A stretch of DNA of 9,749 nt from CBFHWY01 sp965659675 (GCA_965659675.1 CBFHWY010000092.1:1-9749), one strand, 5' to 3'; counted from the first letter of the stretch, positions 1 through 7,548 are shown. A program made the numbers and translations. Notes: generated from the sequence alone by a model not told the origin.

Positions 1-188
1 AGATGAATTGGAAAGGCAAACAGATCATTGAGGTCATCGAAGATTTTAATATTAGCTATACCAATAATATTGATCAGATGACCAATGAAATGTACCGGGA
101 TGGTATTCACCTGAACGAAAAAGGACATCAGTTTCTGGCCGAACAGGCACATCAACTACTTTTGACCCGTGGCTGGCTCTCAGAATAA
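1..188 (+). CDS. SGNH/GDSL-type hydrolase, C-terminal end (5' partial)
   Basis: Only the last ~61 residues are in the window, and the reading frame is open to the left edge. The ATG at base 3 is probably an internal Met. The fragment carries DGIHLNEKGH (Asp33 and His36, counting from that Met). This is the block V Asp-x-x-His signature that supplies the catalytic Asp and His of SGNH/GDSL hydrolases, and it is followed by the usual C-terminal amphipathic helix. Family members are esterases or lipases. In a glycan cluster they commonly remove or place acyl groups on sugars, but the substrate here is inferred only from context. The 3' end overlaps the next gene by 20 bases, which places it in the same operon. 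The nucleophile Ser and oxyanion blocks lie outside the window, so activity cannot be judged. Confidence 0.8.
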   Translation, partial: MNWKGKQIIEVIEDFNISYTNNIDQMTNEMYRDGIHLNEKGHQFLAEQAHQLLLTRGWLSE

Positions 189-1236
189 AAAACAGGTCGT
201 TTTACTTTTTTCAGAGCTCTCCTATTACTTCCTCGCAGGGCTTGACTCGATTAATGATAACACCGAGATTTCTGTGTCTGTAGTGCACTGGAGTGTGAAC
301 CCCGAGGCACCTTTTGAATTTCGCTTTCCTAAGCATGTGCAGTTCTTTAGTCGCTCAGACTTTGATGATGACCAACTCTCAAACTTGCTCGAAGAATTAC
401 AACCTGACCTGATCTTTTGTGCGGGTTGGTTAGATAAAGGATACATCAGAGTCTTGCGTAGCATGAATTCCGTGAAACGCGTGCTTACGATGGATAATCA
501 GTGGAGGTCCACACCTCGTCAACAGCTGGCCAGGCTCGCTTCAAAATTCAACTTTCTTCGGATGTTCGACGCTGTCTGGGTGCCCGGTGAGAAACAAAAG
601 ACCTTTGCTCAAAAGCTGGGTTTTAAGGAAGCACAAATTCAAATGGGTTTCTATTCTGCTGACCTCAACTATTTTAATGCGGTCTATCAGAGTTCCATAA
701 GGGCTAAGGAAAAAGGCTTTCCTCATGTTTTTCTTTATCTAGGTCGCTATGCTCCAGAAAAAGGAGTGGATATGCTCATTGAGGCCTTTGAAGAACTGAA
801 AAAGGAGCAGGACAATGACTGGAAGCTGATCTGCGCGGGTACAGGAAAACTGCGCGGTAATTATAAAGACACAAAAGATATTCAACACCTGGGCTTTGTG
901 CAGCCTTATGACCTGGACGCGCCTATGAGCGCTGCAGGTGTATTTGTGCTTCCCAGCACTTTTGAACCCTGGGGCCTTGTAGTTCATGAGGCAAGTGCTG
1001 CGGGTTTGCCACTCATTGTGACAGATGTTGTTGGTGCAGCTGGCCAGTTTGCAACAGAGGAGAACGCACTTCTTATTGATGCAGGTTCTAAAGCATCCTT
1101 AAAGCAAGCCCTGGCCAATATAATGGGTCGATCTGATTCAGAACTACTGTCGATGGCTAAGGCATCTCACCGTATTGCTCAAAGGATCACCCCGGAGATG
1201 TGGGCAGAAAAGCTATTTTCGTTTCTGGAACAATGA
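169..1236 (+). CDS. Glycosyltransferase family 4 (GT-B fold)
   Basis: This 355-residue protein is a predicted cytoplasmic or membrane-associated retaining glycosyltransferase that moves a sugar from a nucleotide donor onto a growing surface glycan. The C-terminal half has the GT4 hallmarks: GRYAPEKG (residues 192-199) opening the donor-binding Rossmann domain, then ICAGTGKL, then an E-x7-E motif (Glu266 to Glu274, in EPWGLVVHE) followed by ASAAGLPLIVTD. The N-terminal acceptor domain (about 1-180) is less conserved, and donor and acceptor cannot be deduced. The start is GTG at 169. An in-frame TGA at 163-165 precludes any start further upstream, and there is no nearby ATG downstream. It lies inside the 3' end of the hydrolase gene (20-base overlap) without a clear Shine-Dalgarno, which suggests translational coupling. 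The stop overlaps the next ATG by 4 bases. Confidence 0.9.
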   Translation: MAGSQNKKQVVLLFSELSYYFLAGLDSINDNTEISVSVVHWSVNPEAPFEFRFPKHVQFFSRSDFDDDQLSNLLEELQPDLIFCAGWLDKGYIRVLRSMNSVKRVLTMDNQWRSTPRQQLARLASKFNFLRMFDAVWVPGEKQKTFAQKLGFKEAQIQMGFYSADLNYFNAVYQSSIRAKEKGFPHVFLYLGRYAPEKGVDMLIEAFEELKKEQDNDWKLICAGTGKLRGNYKDTKDIQHLGFVQPYDLDAPMSAAGVFVLPSTFEPWGLVVHEASAAGLPLIVTDVVGAAGQFATEENALLIDAGSKASLKQALANIMGRSDSELLSMAKASHRIAQRITPEMWAEKLFSFLEQ

Positions 1237-2162
1237 GAAGAATACTGGTAAGTGGTGGTGCGGGAAATGTAGGGAGTGCCCTGGTCAAAGGCCTGCTGAA
1301 TAATCCCGATAATTATGTGGTGATCGCCGATAATCTTATCACCGGTTCCGTAGAAAAACTTCCGGAACCATCGGATTCATGGTCTTTTGTCAAATGTGAT
1401 GTCAATAATTACAAAGACATTTCTGAGATCATGCAGTCGAATAGCTTCGATTATGTTTTTCATTATGCTGCTCTTGTAGGAGTCCAACGAACACAGGAAC
1501 ATCCGCTGATGGTGCTAAACGACATTGACGGCATCAAGAATATCTTAAGCCTGGCAAAGAATACTTCGGTTAAACGGGTCTTTTACTCTTCCTCATCTGA
1601 AGTTTATGGGGAACCGGTTGAAATTCCTCAACATGAAGAACGCACTCCCCTGAATAGCCGGGTGCCTTATGCGGTGGTGAAGAATGTGGGGGAGTCTTTT
1701 TTTAAGACCTATCATCAGGAGTTTGGAATGAATTATACCATCTTCCGCTTCTTTAATACCTATGGTCCGGATCAGAGTGCGGATTTCGTTGTTTCTCGCT
1801 TCCTTCGAATGGCACTTAAAGGAGAGGATATTACCATTTATGGTGATGGTGAGCAAACGCGTACCTTCTGTTACGTGGATGATAATGTTGAGGCTACGAT
1901 AAAGGCTTTCTACAATGACCTGTTTGTGAATGACACAGTGAATATCGGTGGCGCTAAGATCTACACGATCAACGAATTGGCCAGGCTGATCATTGAGCTT
2001 ACTGGGTCGAAGAGTAAGATCATTTATTTACCACCACTGGAAGAAGGGGATATGACGCGACGTCAACCCGACAATTCTAAAATGAAGAAAGTACTCGGTC
2101 GTGACCTGATCGATATCCCTGAAGGGATAAAGTTGATGTTGAAGGATCCTAATTTCCGCTAA
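1233..2162 (+). CDS. NAD-dependent epimerase/dehydratase (extended SDR), UDP-sugar 4-epimerase or UDP-glucuronate decarboxylase-like
   Basis: This 309-residue extended short-chain dehydrogenase/reductase makes or interconverts a nucleotide sugar in the cytoplasm. Visible features are the NAD-binding GGAGNVG (residues 8-14), the acidic Asp33 after the second strand (ADN), a Ser-rich strand before EVYG (Ser121 fits the catalytic Ser), and Tyr146-x3-Lys150 in YAVVK. A substrate domain follows, with FFNTYGP, TIYGDGEQTRTFCYVDD and a late RRQPDNSK segment. That last part resembles UDP-glucuronate decarboxylases and UDP-glucose 4-epimerases; these are not separable by eye. I chose ATG 1233 because the Rossmann strand begins immediately after it, and the coupling ATGA overlaps the previous stop. 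A GTG at 1200 in the same frame would add 11 residues in front of the fold. The stop TAA shares its last base with the ATG of the next gene. Confidence 0.88.
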   Translation: MRRILVSGGAGNVGSALVKGLLNNPDNYVVIADNLITGSVEKLPEPSDSWSFVKCDVNNYKDISEIMQSNSFDYVFHYAALVGVQRTQEHPLMVLNDIDGIKNILSLAKNTSVKRVFYSSSSEVYGEPVEIPQHEERTPLNSRVPYAVVKNVGESFFKTYHQEFGMNYTIFRFFNTYGPDQSADFVVSRFLRMALKGEDITIYGDGEQTRTFCYVDDNVEATIKAFYNDLFVNDTVNIGGAKIYTINELARLIIELTGSKSKIIYLPPLEEGDMTRRQPDNSKMKKVLGRDLIDIPEGIKLMLKDPNFR

Positions 2163-4009
2163 TGTGTGGAATCTCAGGAATAGTAAGTAGAGATCCGCAG
2201 ATCGAGAAGAAGCAGATCTGCGAAAAGATGACATCTCTTTTGTCGCATCGCGGACCTGATCATCAAGATACTTTCTCTGATGACCTTCTGAGCCTGGGGC
2301 ATGCCCGCCTTTCTATCATCGACCTTAGCGAAGAGGCCAATCAACCTTTTCATTTGGAGAGCCATGGTTTGAGCATTGTATTTAATGGGGAGATCTACAA
2401 TCATCTTGCATTGCGAAAAGAGCTGAGCTCATTCTCTTTTCGAACCCAATCTGATACCGAAACCTTATTGGCTTCATTTGCCCAATGGGGTATTGGTTGT
2501 TTAGAGAAACTTGAGGGGATGTTTGCTTTTGCGATCTATGATCAAGGCAGTAAAGAACTTTTCATCGCAAGAGATCGCCTTGGGATCAAACCACTATATT
2601 ATCATTCAGGAGATAAGGCCTTTGTTTTCTCATCTGAGTTGAGAAGTCTTGCTGCTTCTGGCTTGTTCAAAAGAAGGATCTCGGAGAACGCGGCACTTCA
2701 AATGCTGCAATACCAGGCGGTTTCTTCATTCGAAAGCATTTTAGAAGAGGTTCAGCTTTTACCCCCTGCATGCTATCTAAAGATAACGGAGAGCGACACA
2801 GAACTTGCGGAGTATTGGAAACCTACTGAAGGGGGCATATATAACCTGAGCAGAGAGGATGCGAAAAAAAGGATCCATGATCTGCTTTTTGAATCCGTTG
2901 AGAAACGATTGCTCAGTGATGTTCCCCTGGGGGCTTTTCTTTCAGGGGGAATTGACTCCAGTGCCATTGTGGCTATTATGAGTCAGCTTAGGGAGACCCA
3001 GGTGAGTACATTCTCTGTCACTTTTGATGAACCTGAATTCTCCGAAAAGCGATACTCGGATATGATCGCTCAAAAGTATCACACTCAGCACAATGAGGTA
3101 CGCCTTAAGGCAACAGACTTTCTGGAATTGGTTCCCGAAGCTATTAGAGCCATCGATCAGCCAAGTGCTGATGGTATAAACTCTTATGTGGTTTCAAAAT
3201 ACACCAGGGAGGCTGGGCTTACTGTCGCCCTCAGCGGTTTGGGTGGAGATGAGCTTTTTCTTGGATATCCATTCTTTCGTCAGCTCGAATCACTGTATCA
3301 AAAAAGATGGATCTACAGTTTTCCTCAATGGATGAGAAATATTGGAGCTTCCATCCTTAACAGCCCTTCTGACCTTAAAAAACAAAAATTCGCAGAGTTT
3401 CTGCGGAAGGAGAGTTTTGACCTGAAGAAGATCTACCCAGATTTTAGAAAGGTCTTCCCAGCTAAAGAAATGGAGGCTATTTCAAGCTCAGGGAAACAAG
3501 AGCTCTATCCGATCAGCCTCTTTGATGAATATTTGGAAAACTACAATATTCCATTGCAGTCTAAAGTGAGCATTCTTGAACTCAAAGGCTATATGCACTC
3601 GGTACTATTGCGCGACACCGATCAAATGAGCATGGCGCATGCACTGGAGGTGAGAGTTCCTTTTTTGGATCATAAGCTGGTGGAATTCATGATGCGCCTG
3701 CCGGATCATTATAAATTTGGCAAACAACCAAAAGACCTACTGGTCGAAAGCCTAGGAAACCTACTCCCAGGTGAGCTTGTCAATAGACCTAAAATGGGTT
3801 TTATTCTTCCCTGGGAACAGTGGTTGCGCAATGAGTTGAAGGACTTTGCAGAACAAGGAATTGACAAACTCGAGGCACTGGAATACCTAAATTACGGAAG
3901 AATTCGTGAAATTTGGACTTCCTTCCAAAAACAAGAAGGAAAATACAGCTGGTCGAGACTATGGCCATTTGTGGTTCTGGGTCATTCCCTGGATAAATAC
4001 AATGGATGA
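2162..4009 (+). CDS. asnB: Asparagine synthase (glutamine-hydrolysing) / cluster-associated amidotransferase
   Basis: This 615-residue AsnB-family protein has two domains. The N-terminal class II glutaminase starts with MCGI, so Cys2 becomes the catalytic nucleophile after Met removal, and continues with SHRGPD, HARLSIIDL, FNGEIYN and SDTE. The C-terminal synthetase domain has the ATP-pyrophosphatase loop SGGIDSS (residues 261-267), SGLGGDELF (358-366) and VRVPFLDH, and ends with NRPKMGF. It should hydrolyse glutamine, channel ammonia and amidate an adenylated carboxylate. The family's classic product is asparagine, but members inside polysaccharide clusters are often thought to amidate uronic acids. 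The position between a sugar-nucleotide SDR and glycosyltransferases favours the latter, as inference only. All catalytic motifs are intact and the length is full. It starts on the last base of the previous stop (TAATG) and its stop overlaps the next ATG. Confidence 0.9.
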   Translation: MCGISGIVSRDPQIEKKQICEKMTSLLSHRGPDHQDTFSDDLLSLGHARLSIIDLSEEANQPFHLESHGLSIVFNGEIYNHLALRKELSSFSFRTQSDTETLLASFAQWGIGCLEKLEGMFAFAIYDQGSKELFIARDRLGIKPLYYHSGDKAFVFSSELRSLAASGLFKRRISENAALQMLQYQAVSSFESILEEVQLLPPACYLKITESDTELAEYWKPTEGGIYNLSREDAKKRIHDLLFESVEKRLLSDVPLGAFLSGGIDSSAIVAIMSQLRETQVSTFSVTFDEPEFSEKRYSDMIAQKYHTQHNEVRLKATDFLELVPEAIRAIDQPSADGINSYVVSKYTREAGLTVALSGLGGDELFLGYPFFRQLESLYQKRWIYSFPQWMRNIGASILNSPSDLKKQKFAEFLRKESFDLKKIYPDFRKVFPAKEMEAISSSGKQELYPISLFDEYLENYNIPLQSKVSILELKGYMHSVLLRDTDQMSMAHALEVRVPFLDHKLVEFMMRLPDHYKFGKQPKDLLVESLGNLLPGELVNRPKMGFILPWEQWLRNELKDFAEQGIDKLEALEYLNYGRIREIWTSFQKQEGKYSWSRLWPFVVLGHSLDKYNG

Positions 4010-5142
4010 TGAAACTTCTGATCTTCACAGACTGGTATGAGCCAGGATATCTCGCAGGTGGCCCCATCAGGTCACTTCAAAACCTTGTAGGGCGACTGAA
4101 AGAAGAAATGGAGATCGATGTCTTTACTTCCAATAGGGATTTTTCATCCTCAGAACCTTACGACTTGCCAGCAGATCAGTGGATAGAGCGCAATGGGGTC
4201 CGGGTCTGGTATTGTTCAGATGTCCAATATAATTCAGCTACGATCAAGAATATACTGTCTGAAAAGAAGTATGATCGAATCTATATGAATAGCCTTTTTT
4301 CTGTTCGCTATACGTTGAGGCCGTTGATCATTTTAAAGCGGCTTTCGTATCGTTCTGAGCAGATCATTCTAGCACCAAGGGGAATGTTAGGTCGCGGAGC
4401 CTTGCAGCTTAAAAAACGAAAAAAACGGATTTTTCTTTGGGCTACTAAACATGTTGGACTCTTTAGGGGGATTTCATGGCATGCAACAAGTGAAGATGAA
4501 GAAATCCAAATAAGAAAGCATTATGGAGAAAAGGCTCGGGTTATTCTGGCAACCAACATGCCTAATCCGAACCTGGCACAAAAAGCAAAAGCAAGGCATG
4601 GAGGCAAATGGCGATTGGTATTTCTAAGTCGGATTTCACCAAAAAAGAATCTGAAATTTGTGCTTGAGTGCATTGCTCGTTATTCCGATCAGAAGCACTT
4701 TAGATTTGACCTTTATGGTACTCCTGAGGACAAAAAATATCTCCAGGAGATCCTTGACCTGGCAAGGCAAAATGAAATAGACCTTGAGTATCATGGGGCT
4801 GTTCCGCACAACAAAGTAGCGGAAACTTTGCGTTCGGGTGACTTTCTGGTCTTACCCACCTTAAATGAGAATTATGGACATGTGATCTTTGAGAGTTTGG
4901 CTGTGGGCACCCCCGTTTTGATCAGCGATCAGACTCCATGGAGAGGCTTAAAAGAGAAGTATGTGGGCTGGGACGTGCCGCTTGATCCACCTTCATGGAA
5001 AAAGGTCCTTCAGGAGGTAATTGACACATCCGAAGAGGATTACGAAAACATGTCAGAAGCTTCCATAAGCTATGCAAAAGAACATTTGGATTCGATCGAC
5101 CTAAGTCCATACTTTCGTTTATTCCAAAGCAAGGAGAACTGA
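4006..5142 (+). CDS. Glycosyltransferase family 4 (GT-B fold), second copy type
   Basis: This 378-residue GT4 enzyme begins with a typical acceptor-domain strand and glycine-rich loop (FTDWYEPGYLAGGPIRSL) and has APRGML near the middle, as in several capsule and exopolysaccharide transferases. The donor domain opens with LSRISPKKN and contains an E-x7-E motif (Glu288 to Glu296, in ENYGHVIFE) followed by SLAVGTPVLISD. At the domain linker the common PNGVD-type segment is replaced by NMPNP, a small deviation. Its sequence differs clearly from the GT4 at 169-1236, so the two probably form different linkages. Two adjacent ATGs (4006 and 4009) are both possible starts; 4006 gives a 4-base ATGA overlap with asnB and 4009 a 1-base overlap. 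The substrate is unknown. Confidence 0.9.
   Translation: MMKLLIFTDWYEPGYLAGGPIRSLQNLVGRLKEEMEIDVFTSNRDFSSSEPYDLPADQWIERNGVRVWYCSDVQYNSATIKNILSEKKYDRIYMNSLFSVRYTLRPLIILKRLSYRSEQIILAPRGMLGRGALQLKKRKKRIFLWATKHVGLFRGISWHATSEDEEIQIRKHYGEKARVILATNMPNPNLAQKAKARHGGKWRLVFLSRISPKKNLKFVLECIARYSDQKHFRFDLYGTPEDKKYLQEILDLARQNEIDLEYHGAVPHNKVAETLRSGDFLVLPTLNENYGHVIFESLAVGTPVLISDQTPWRGLKEKYVGWDVPLDPPSWKKVLQEVIDTSEEDYENMSEASISYAKEHLDSIDLSPYFRLFQSKEN
5131..5136 (+). promoter_or_regulatory. Shine-Dalgarno for the GTG-started acetyltransferase
   Basis: AAGGAG lies 8 bases before the GTG at 5145, inside the last codons of the upstream glycosyltransferase. It is the only strong Shine-Dalgarno I noticed at a junction in this operon, and it decides the GTG start. 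Confidence 0.6.
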
Positions 5143-5144
5143 GC

Positions 5145-5696
5145 GTGCAAGACCTGAAGAACTTTCGAAATGATGAATTTGATCCGGGCAGAGGCTTTCT
5201 GATTCGTGGCCTTTGGTTCCTCGTGAATGCATTGATCTTTAATTCTTACCTATTTCCATTTTATGGGATCAAGCGATTGATATTAAACATGTTTGGAGCC
5301 AGCATTGGCAGGGGCGTGGTCATTAAGCCTAAAGTGAATATTAAATATCCATGGAAACTGAAGATTGGAGATCATAGCTGGATCGGAGAGAGGGTATGGC
5401 TGGATAACCTGGACGAATTGGAGATCGGTGCGAAGGTTTGTATCTCACAGGAAGCTTTGATCTTGTCAGGAAATCACAACTACAGGAAAAGTGGCTTTGA
5501 TCTTATGACCGAAAAGATAAGCATCAAAGATGGTGCATGGATCGGAGCACGTGCTATGGTCACCTCAGGGGTAACGGTGGAGAAACATGCCATTTTGAGT
5601 GTGAATTCGGTGGCTAGCGATGATCTTCAAGAAGCTTGGATCTATCGCGGTAACCCGGCTAAACTGATCAAGAACAGAACACAGGATGAAAATTAG
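5145..5696 (+). CDS. WcaF-like sugar O-acetyltransferase (left-handed beta-helix)
   Basis: This 183-residue protein belongs to the hexapeptide-repeat acyltransferases, closest in layout to the colanic-acid acetyltransferase WcaF. It should transfer acetyl from acetyl-CoA to a sugar hydroxyl in the cytoplasm, normally as a trimer. The N-terminal stretch (about 18-55) is hydrophobic and typical of the WcaF group (LWFLVNALIFNSYLFPF). Hexapeptide turns follow (IGRGVVI, IGDHSWIG, IGAKVCI). His111 in SGNHNY fits the catalytic His position, usually SHDY. The second coil block IKDGAWIGARAMV and the end motif YRGNPAKLIK are classic. The start is GTG at 5145, supported by a good Shine-Dalgarno AAGGAG (5131-5136) 8 bases upstream. 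The gap to the previous stop is 2 bases. The 3' end overlaps the next gene by 11 bases. Confidence 0.9.
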   Translation: MQDLKNFRNDEFDPGRGFLIRGLWFLVNALIFNSYLFPFYGIKRLILNMFGASIGRGVVIKPKVNIKYPWKLKIGDHSWIGERVWLDNLDELEIGAKVCISQEALILSGNHNYRKSGFDLMTEKISIKDGAWIGARAMVTSGVTVEKHAILSVNSVASDDLQEAWIYRGNPAKLIKNRTQDEN

Positions 5697-6441
5697 TGTC
5701 ATAACCTGTACCTATAATTCCGAAGACACTGTTGAAGATTCAATATTGTCTTTTCTGGATCAGGACCATCAGGACAAAGAGCTGATTGTGATAGATGGGG
5801 CATCTAGCGACAACACACTTCAGATTCTCGAAAAATACCGAGAACACATCTCCACACTGGTTTCAGAAAAAGACAAAGGCATTTACAATGCAATGAATAA
5901 AGGGCTTCAAGAGATCTCTGGAGACCTTTTTGGCTTTTTGCATAGTGATGATATTTATTCGGGTCCAAAGGTCTTATCCGCAATAAATGCCCAGGTAGAG
6001 AAAACACAATGCGACATACTTTATGGTGATCTGGTCTATACCGATAAGTCGGCAAAGAAGGTGATCCGATCATGGAAGAGTGGTGAATTCAGGAGAAAGG
6101 CCTTTAAAAGAGGCTGGATGCCACCTCACCCAAGTCTATACATGCGAAGTGACCTTCTAAAAAGGAGTGGTGGATTTAACGAAAGCTTTCGGATCTCGGG
6201 AGATTATGAGTTCATGCTTCGCTATCTCTACCTAATGGAAACAAAGGTGGCTTATTTGCCTCAGGTCCTGATTAAAATGAGAGTAGGGGGGGAGAGCAAT
6301 CAGAGTTTATCTAATCGACTAAAGGCGAATGCTGAGGATAGAAAAGCCTGGAGAATAAACGGACTGAATCCATTTCCCGCTACTAGCCTTAAGCCAGCAC
6401 GAAAGATCTTTCAGTTTCTGGGAAACCGACCTAGAATTTAG
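5686..6441 (+). CDS. Glycosyltransferase family 2 (GT-A fold), WcaA-like
   Basis: This 251-residue protein is a predicted cytoplasmic inverting glycosyltransferase. It opens with the GT2 nucleotide-binding strand ISVITCTYNS, followed by ELIVIDGASSDNT and a metal-binding DxD-like site LHSDD (Asp88, Asp89). Further on, ISGDYEFMLR carries Asp173 and Glu175, fitting the catalytic-base region (ED/DYE motif). MPPHPSLYMR and MRVGGESNQ are also usual in this subfamily. There is no membrane segment, and the length is normal for a single-domain GT2. It starts 11 bases inside the acetyltransferase gene, with only a weak GGA ahead of the ATG. It is the last gene of the operon, and its TAG overlaps tail-to-tail with the stop of the opposing outer-membrane protein gene. 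A run of seven G lies at 6286-6292 in the coding sequence. Donor and acceptor are unknown. Confidence 0.92.
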   Translation: MKISVITCTYNSEDTVEDSILSFLDQDHQDKELIVIDGASSDNTLQILEKYREHISTLVSEKDKGIYNAMNKGLQEISGDLFGFLHSDDIYSGPKVLSAINAQVEKTQCDILYGDLVYTDKSAKKVIRSWKSGEFRRKAFKRGWMPPHPSLYMRSDLLKRSGGFNESFRISGDYEFMLRYLYLMETKVAYLPQVLIKMRVGGESNQSLSNRLKANAEDRKAWRINGLNPFPATSLKPARKIFQFLGNRPRI

Positions 6442-7360
6442 CCTTGGATCTTCTTTTTCGGGGTTTACCCTTAATGAAGTTGTACTTGGCTCTTGAGAAA
6501 CTTGTTTTGCCTCTCAATGCATATCCGTAGGTGAATCCCGCTACGAAGTATGAATCGTTATTTTCAGGATTTCCGCGTTTAGCAGGAACTGCGGGGTTCG
6601 CTTTTGAACCTTCACCGTAAAACTTAGAGCCAATAAACAATGGATCGTTTGGATCCATCTCAACACTGCGGTCTGCCAAAGTTCTGGCAATAGGATCTTC
6701 AAAATTATCTGGGTTCTTGTAGAAGCTGCTCACGTCATCAAGATAGTCTGTCATGGTCCATCTCCAGCCAAATTCAGCACCTATCACATGACGCTTGTTG
6801 AAGCGGAAGTGAGCACCAACTCCAACAGGAGCTGTAAATTGGAAGCGTCCATATTGATTGCCTTCTGTCTGCAAAGGTTGCAGAGCTACCCATTCGTCAT
6901 TCAATTTTGCTTTAGGATTACTCCAAACCACACCTGCACCTCCATATAGGAAGAAGTTGAAATTCAATCGATACCTGAAGGTTCTACCCACATCATGAAT
7001 TCTGATGATGTGCCACTCCAAACGAGGAGTTAATTCTACCAGTCCGTTTCTAAAACTAAGGTTCCTTGAATATCGTTCTGGGTTCGGACTGTTTCTATCA
7101 TCGCCCGAGATCATCGCCTGAGTGATATGAAGTGAAGCGGCTACGCTGTTCCCCATAAAGTAGCGACCATAAGCTCCACCAGATATTCTTGTTGCTTCTA
7201 TCTTCAGGTCGTAGATAAAGTCACGCGCTGGACCTTCGCCACCTCCAATGTCTCCAAGGTAGTTGGCAGCGCCGAGCTTGGCACCAAAATCCCATATATA
7301 CTGGGCGTTTAGTGAGACGCTTCCGAGAACGATAGATGTGATAAGTAATAGTTTCCTCAC
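6431..7360 (-). CDS. DUF6089 family outer-membrane beta-barrel protein, PorG-like
   Basis: This 309-residue protein has an N-terminal signal peptide (basic MRK, then LLLITSIVLGSVSLNA before QYIWD). It is rich in alternating aromatic/hydrophobic strands typical of a small outer-membrane barrel: GAKLGAANYLGDIGG, GGAYGRYF, LTPRLEWH, FFLYGGAGVVW, APVGVGAHFRFN, IGAEFGWRWTMTDYLDDV. This order fits DUF6089, the family of PorG, an outer-membrane component of the type IX secretion system. Paralogues without a proven T9SS role also exist, so the PorG assignment is tentative. The C-terminus is strongly basic (KGKPRKRRSKAKF), possibly periplasmic. The GTG start at 7360 puts the signal peptide at the N-terminus and sits just after a promoter. 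A longer TTG-started reading from 7411 would lie inside the promoter and bury the signal sequence, so I rejected it. Confidence 0.85.
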   Translation of the reverse strand: MRKLLLITSIVLGSVSLNAQYIWDFGAKLGAANYLGDIGGGEGPARDFIYDLKIEATRISGGAYGRYFMGNSVAASLHITQAMISGDDRNSPNPERYSRNLSFRNGLVELTPRLEWHIIRIHDVGRTFRYRLNFNFFLYGGAGVVWSNPKAKLNDEWVALQPLQTEGNQYGRFQFTAPVGVGAHFRFNKRHVIGAEFGWRWTMTDYLDDVSSFYKNPDNFEDPIARTLADRSVEMDPNDPLFIGSKFYGEGSKANPAVPAKRGNPENNDSYFVAGFTYGYALRGKTSFSRAKYNFIKGKPRKRRSKAKF

Positions 7361-7384
7361 GGTGGATTTTATTTCCAAAGTGTA

Positions 7385-7413
7385 CAAAAGTAACACATTG
7401 CGATGAACCAAAA
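7385..7413 (-). promoter_or_regulatory. Bacteroidota-type promoter for the DUF6089 gene
   Basis: Reading the minus strand, TTTTG (7413-7409) is followed 16 bases later by TACTTTTG (7392-7385), which matches the Bacteroidota -7 consensus TAnnTTTG with a -33 TTG-type box. The spacing is at the short end of normal. Transcription would begin near 7378-7380, giving a leader of roughly 18-20 bases to the GTG at 7360. This position also supports that start codon. Confidence 0.6.
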
Positions 7414-7414
7414 G

Positions 7415-7433
7415 AATTGATTCTTATTCAATT
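7415..7433. repeat. Short AT-rich inverted repeat next to the promoter
   Basis: AATTGA (7415-7420) and TCAATT (7428-7433) form a 6-base inverted repeat with a 7-base centre, immediately upstream of the -33 box of the DUF6089 gene promoter. It could be an activator or repressor site, but in AT-rich DNA a repeat this short can arise by chance. Confidence 0.25.
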
Positions 7434-7548
7434 GACCAAATCTTTTAGGATTTCACCGATGGTTGATGAGTTTAAACCTTTGAATTCCTTGCTGTGACTA
7501 CAATAAAGCCGCATTATCAATATTATTCCCAAAATCAACTGCTTTGAG

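Noticed and set aside
225..987. Three minus-strand open frames of 61-82 codons under the first GT4 gene
   Set aside because: They are antisense shadows without recognisable motifs or start signals.
1200..1232. GTG-started 11-residue extension of the SDR protein
   Set aside because: It is embedded in the upstream GT gene and adds residues ahead of the Rossmann strand. ATG 1233 gives a normal N-terminus and an ATGA coupling overlap.
6401..6412. Perfect 12-base palindrome GAAAGATCTTTC near the GT2 3' end
   Set aside because: It has no loop and no following T-run on either strand, and lies in conserved coding sequence. It is unlikely to be a terminator and a chance palindrome is plausible.
6461..6471. 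Possible hairpin GGG-GTTTA-CCC downstream of the GT2 gene
   Set aside because: The stem is only three base pairs and no U-tract follows in the right place. It lies within the opposing coding region.
7361..7411. TTG-started 17-residue extension of the DUF6089 protein
   Set aside because: It overlaps the likely promoter and would place extra residues before a clear signal peptide.
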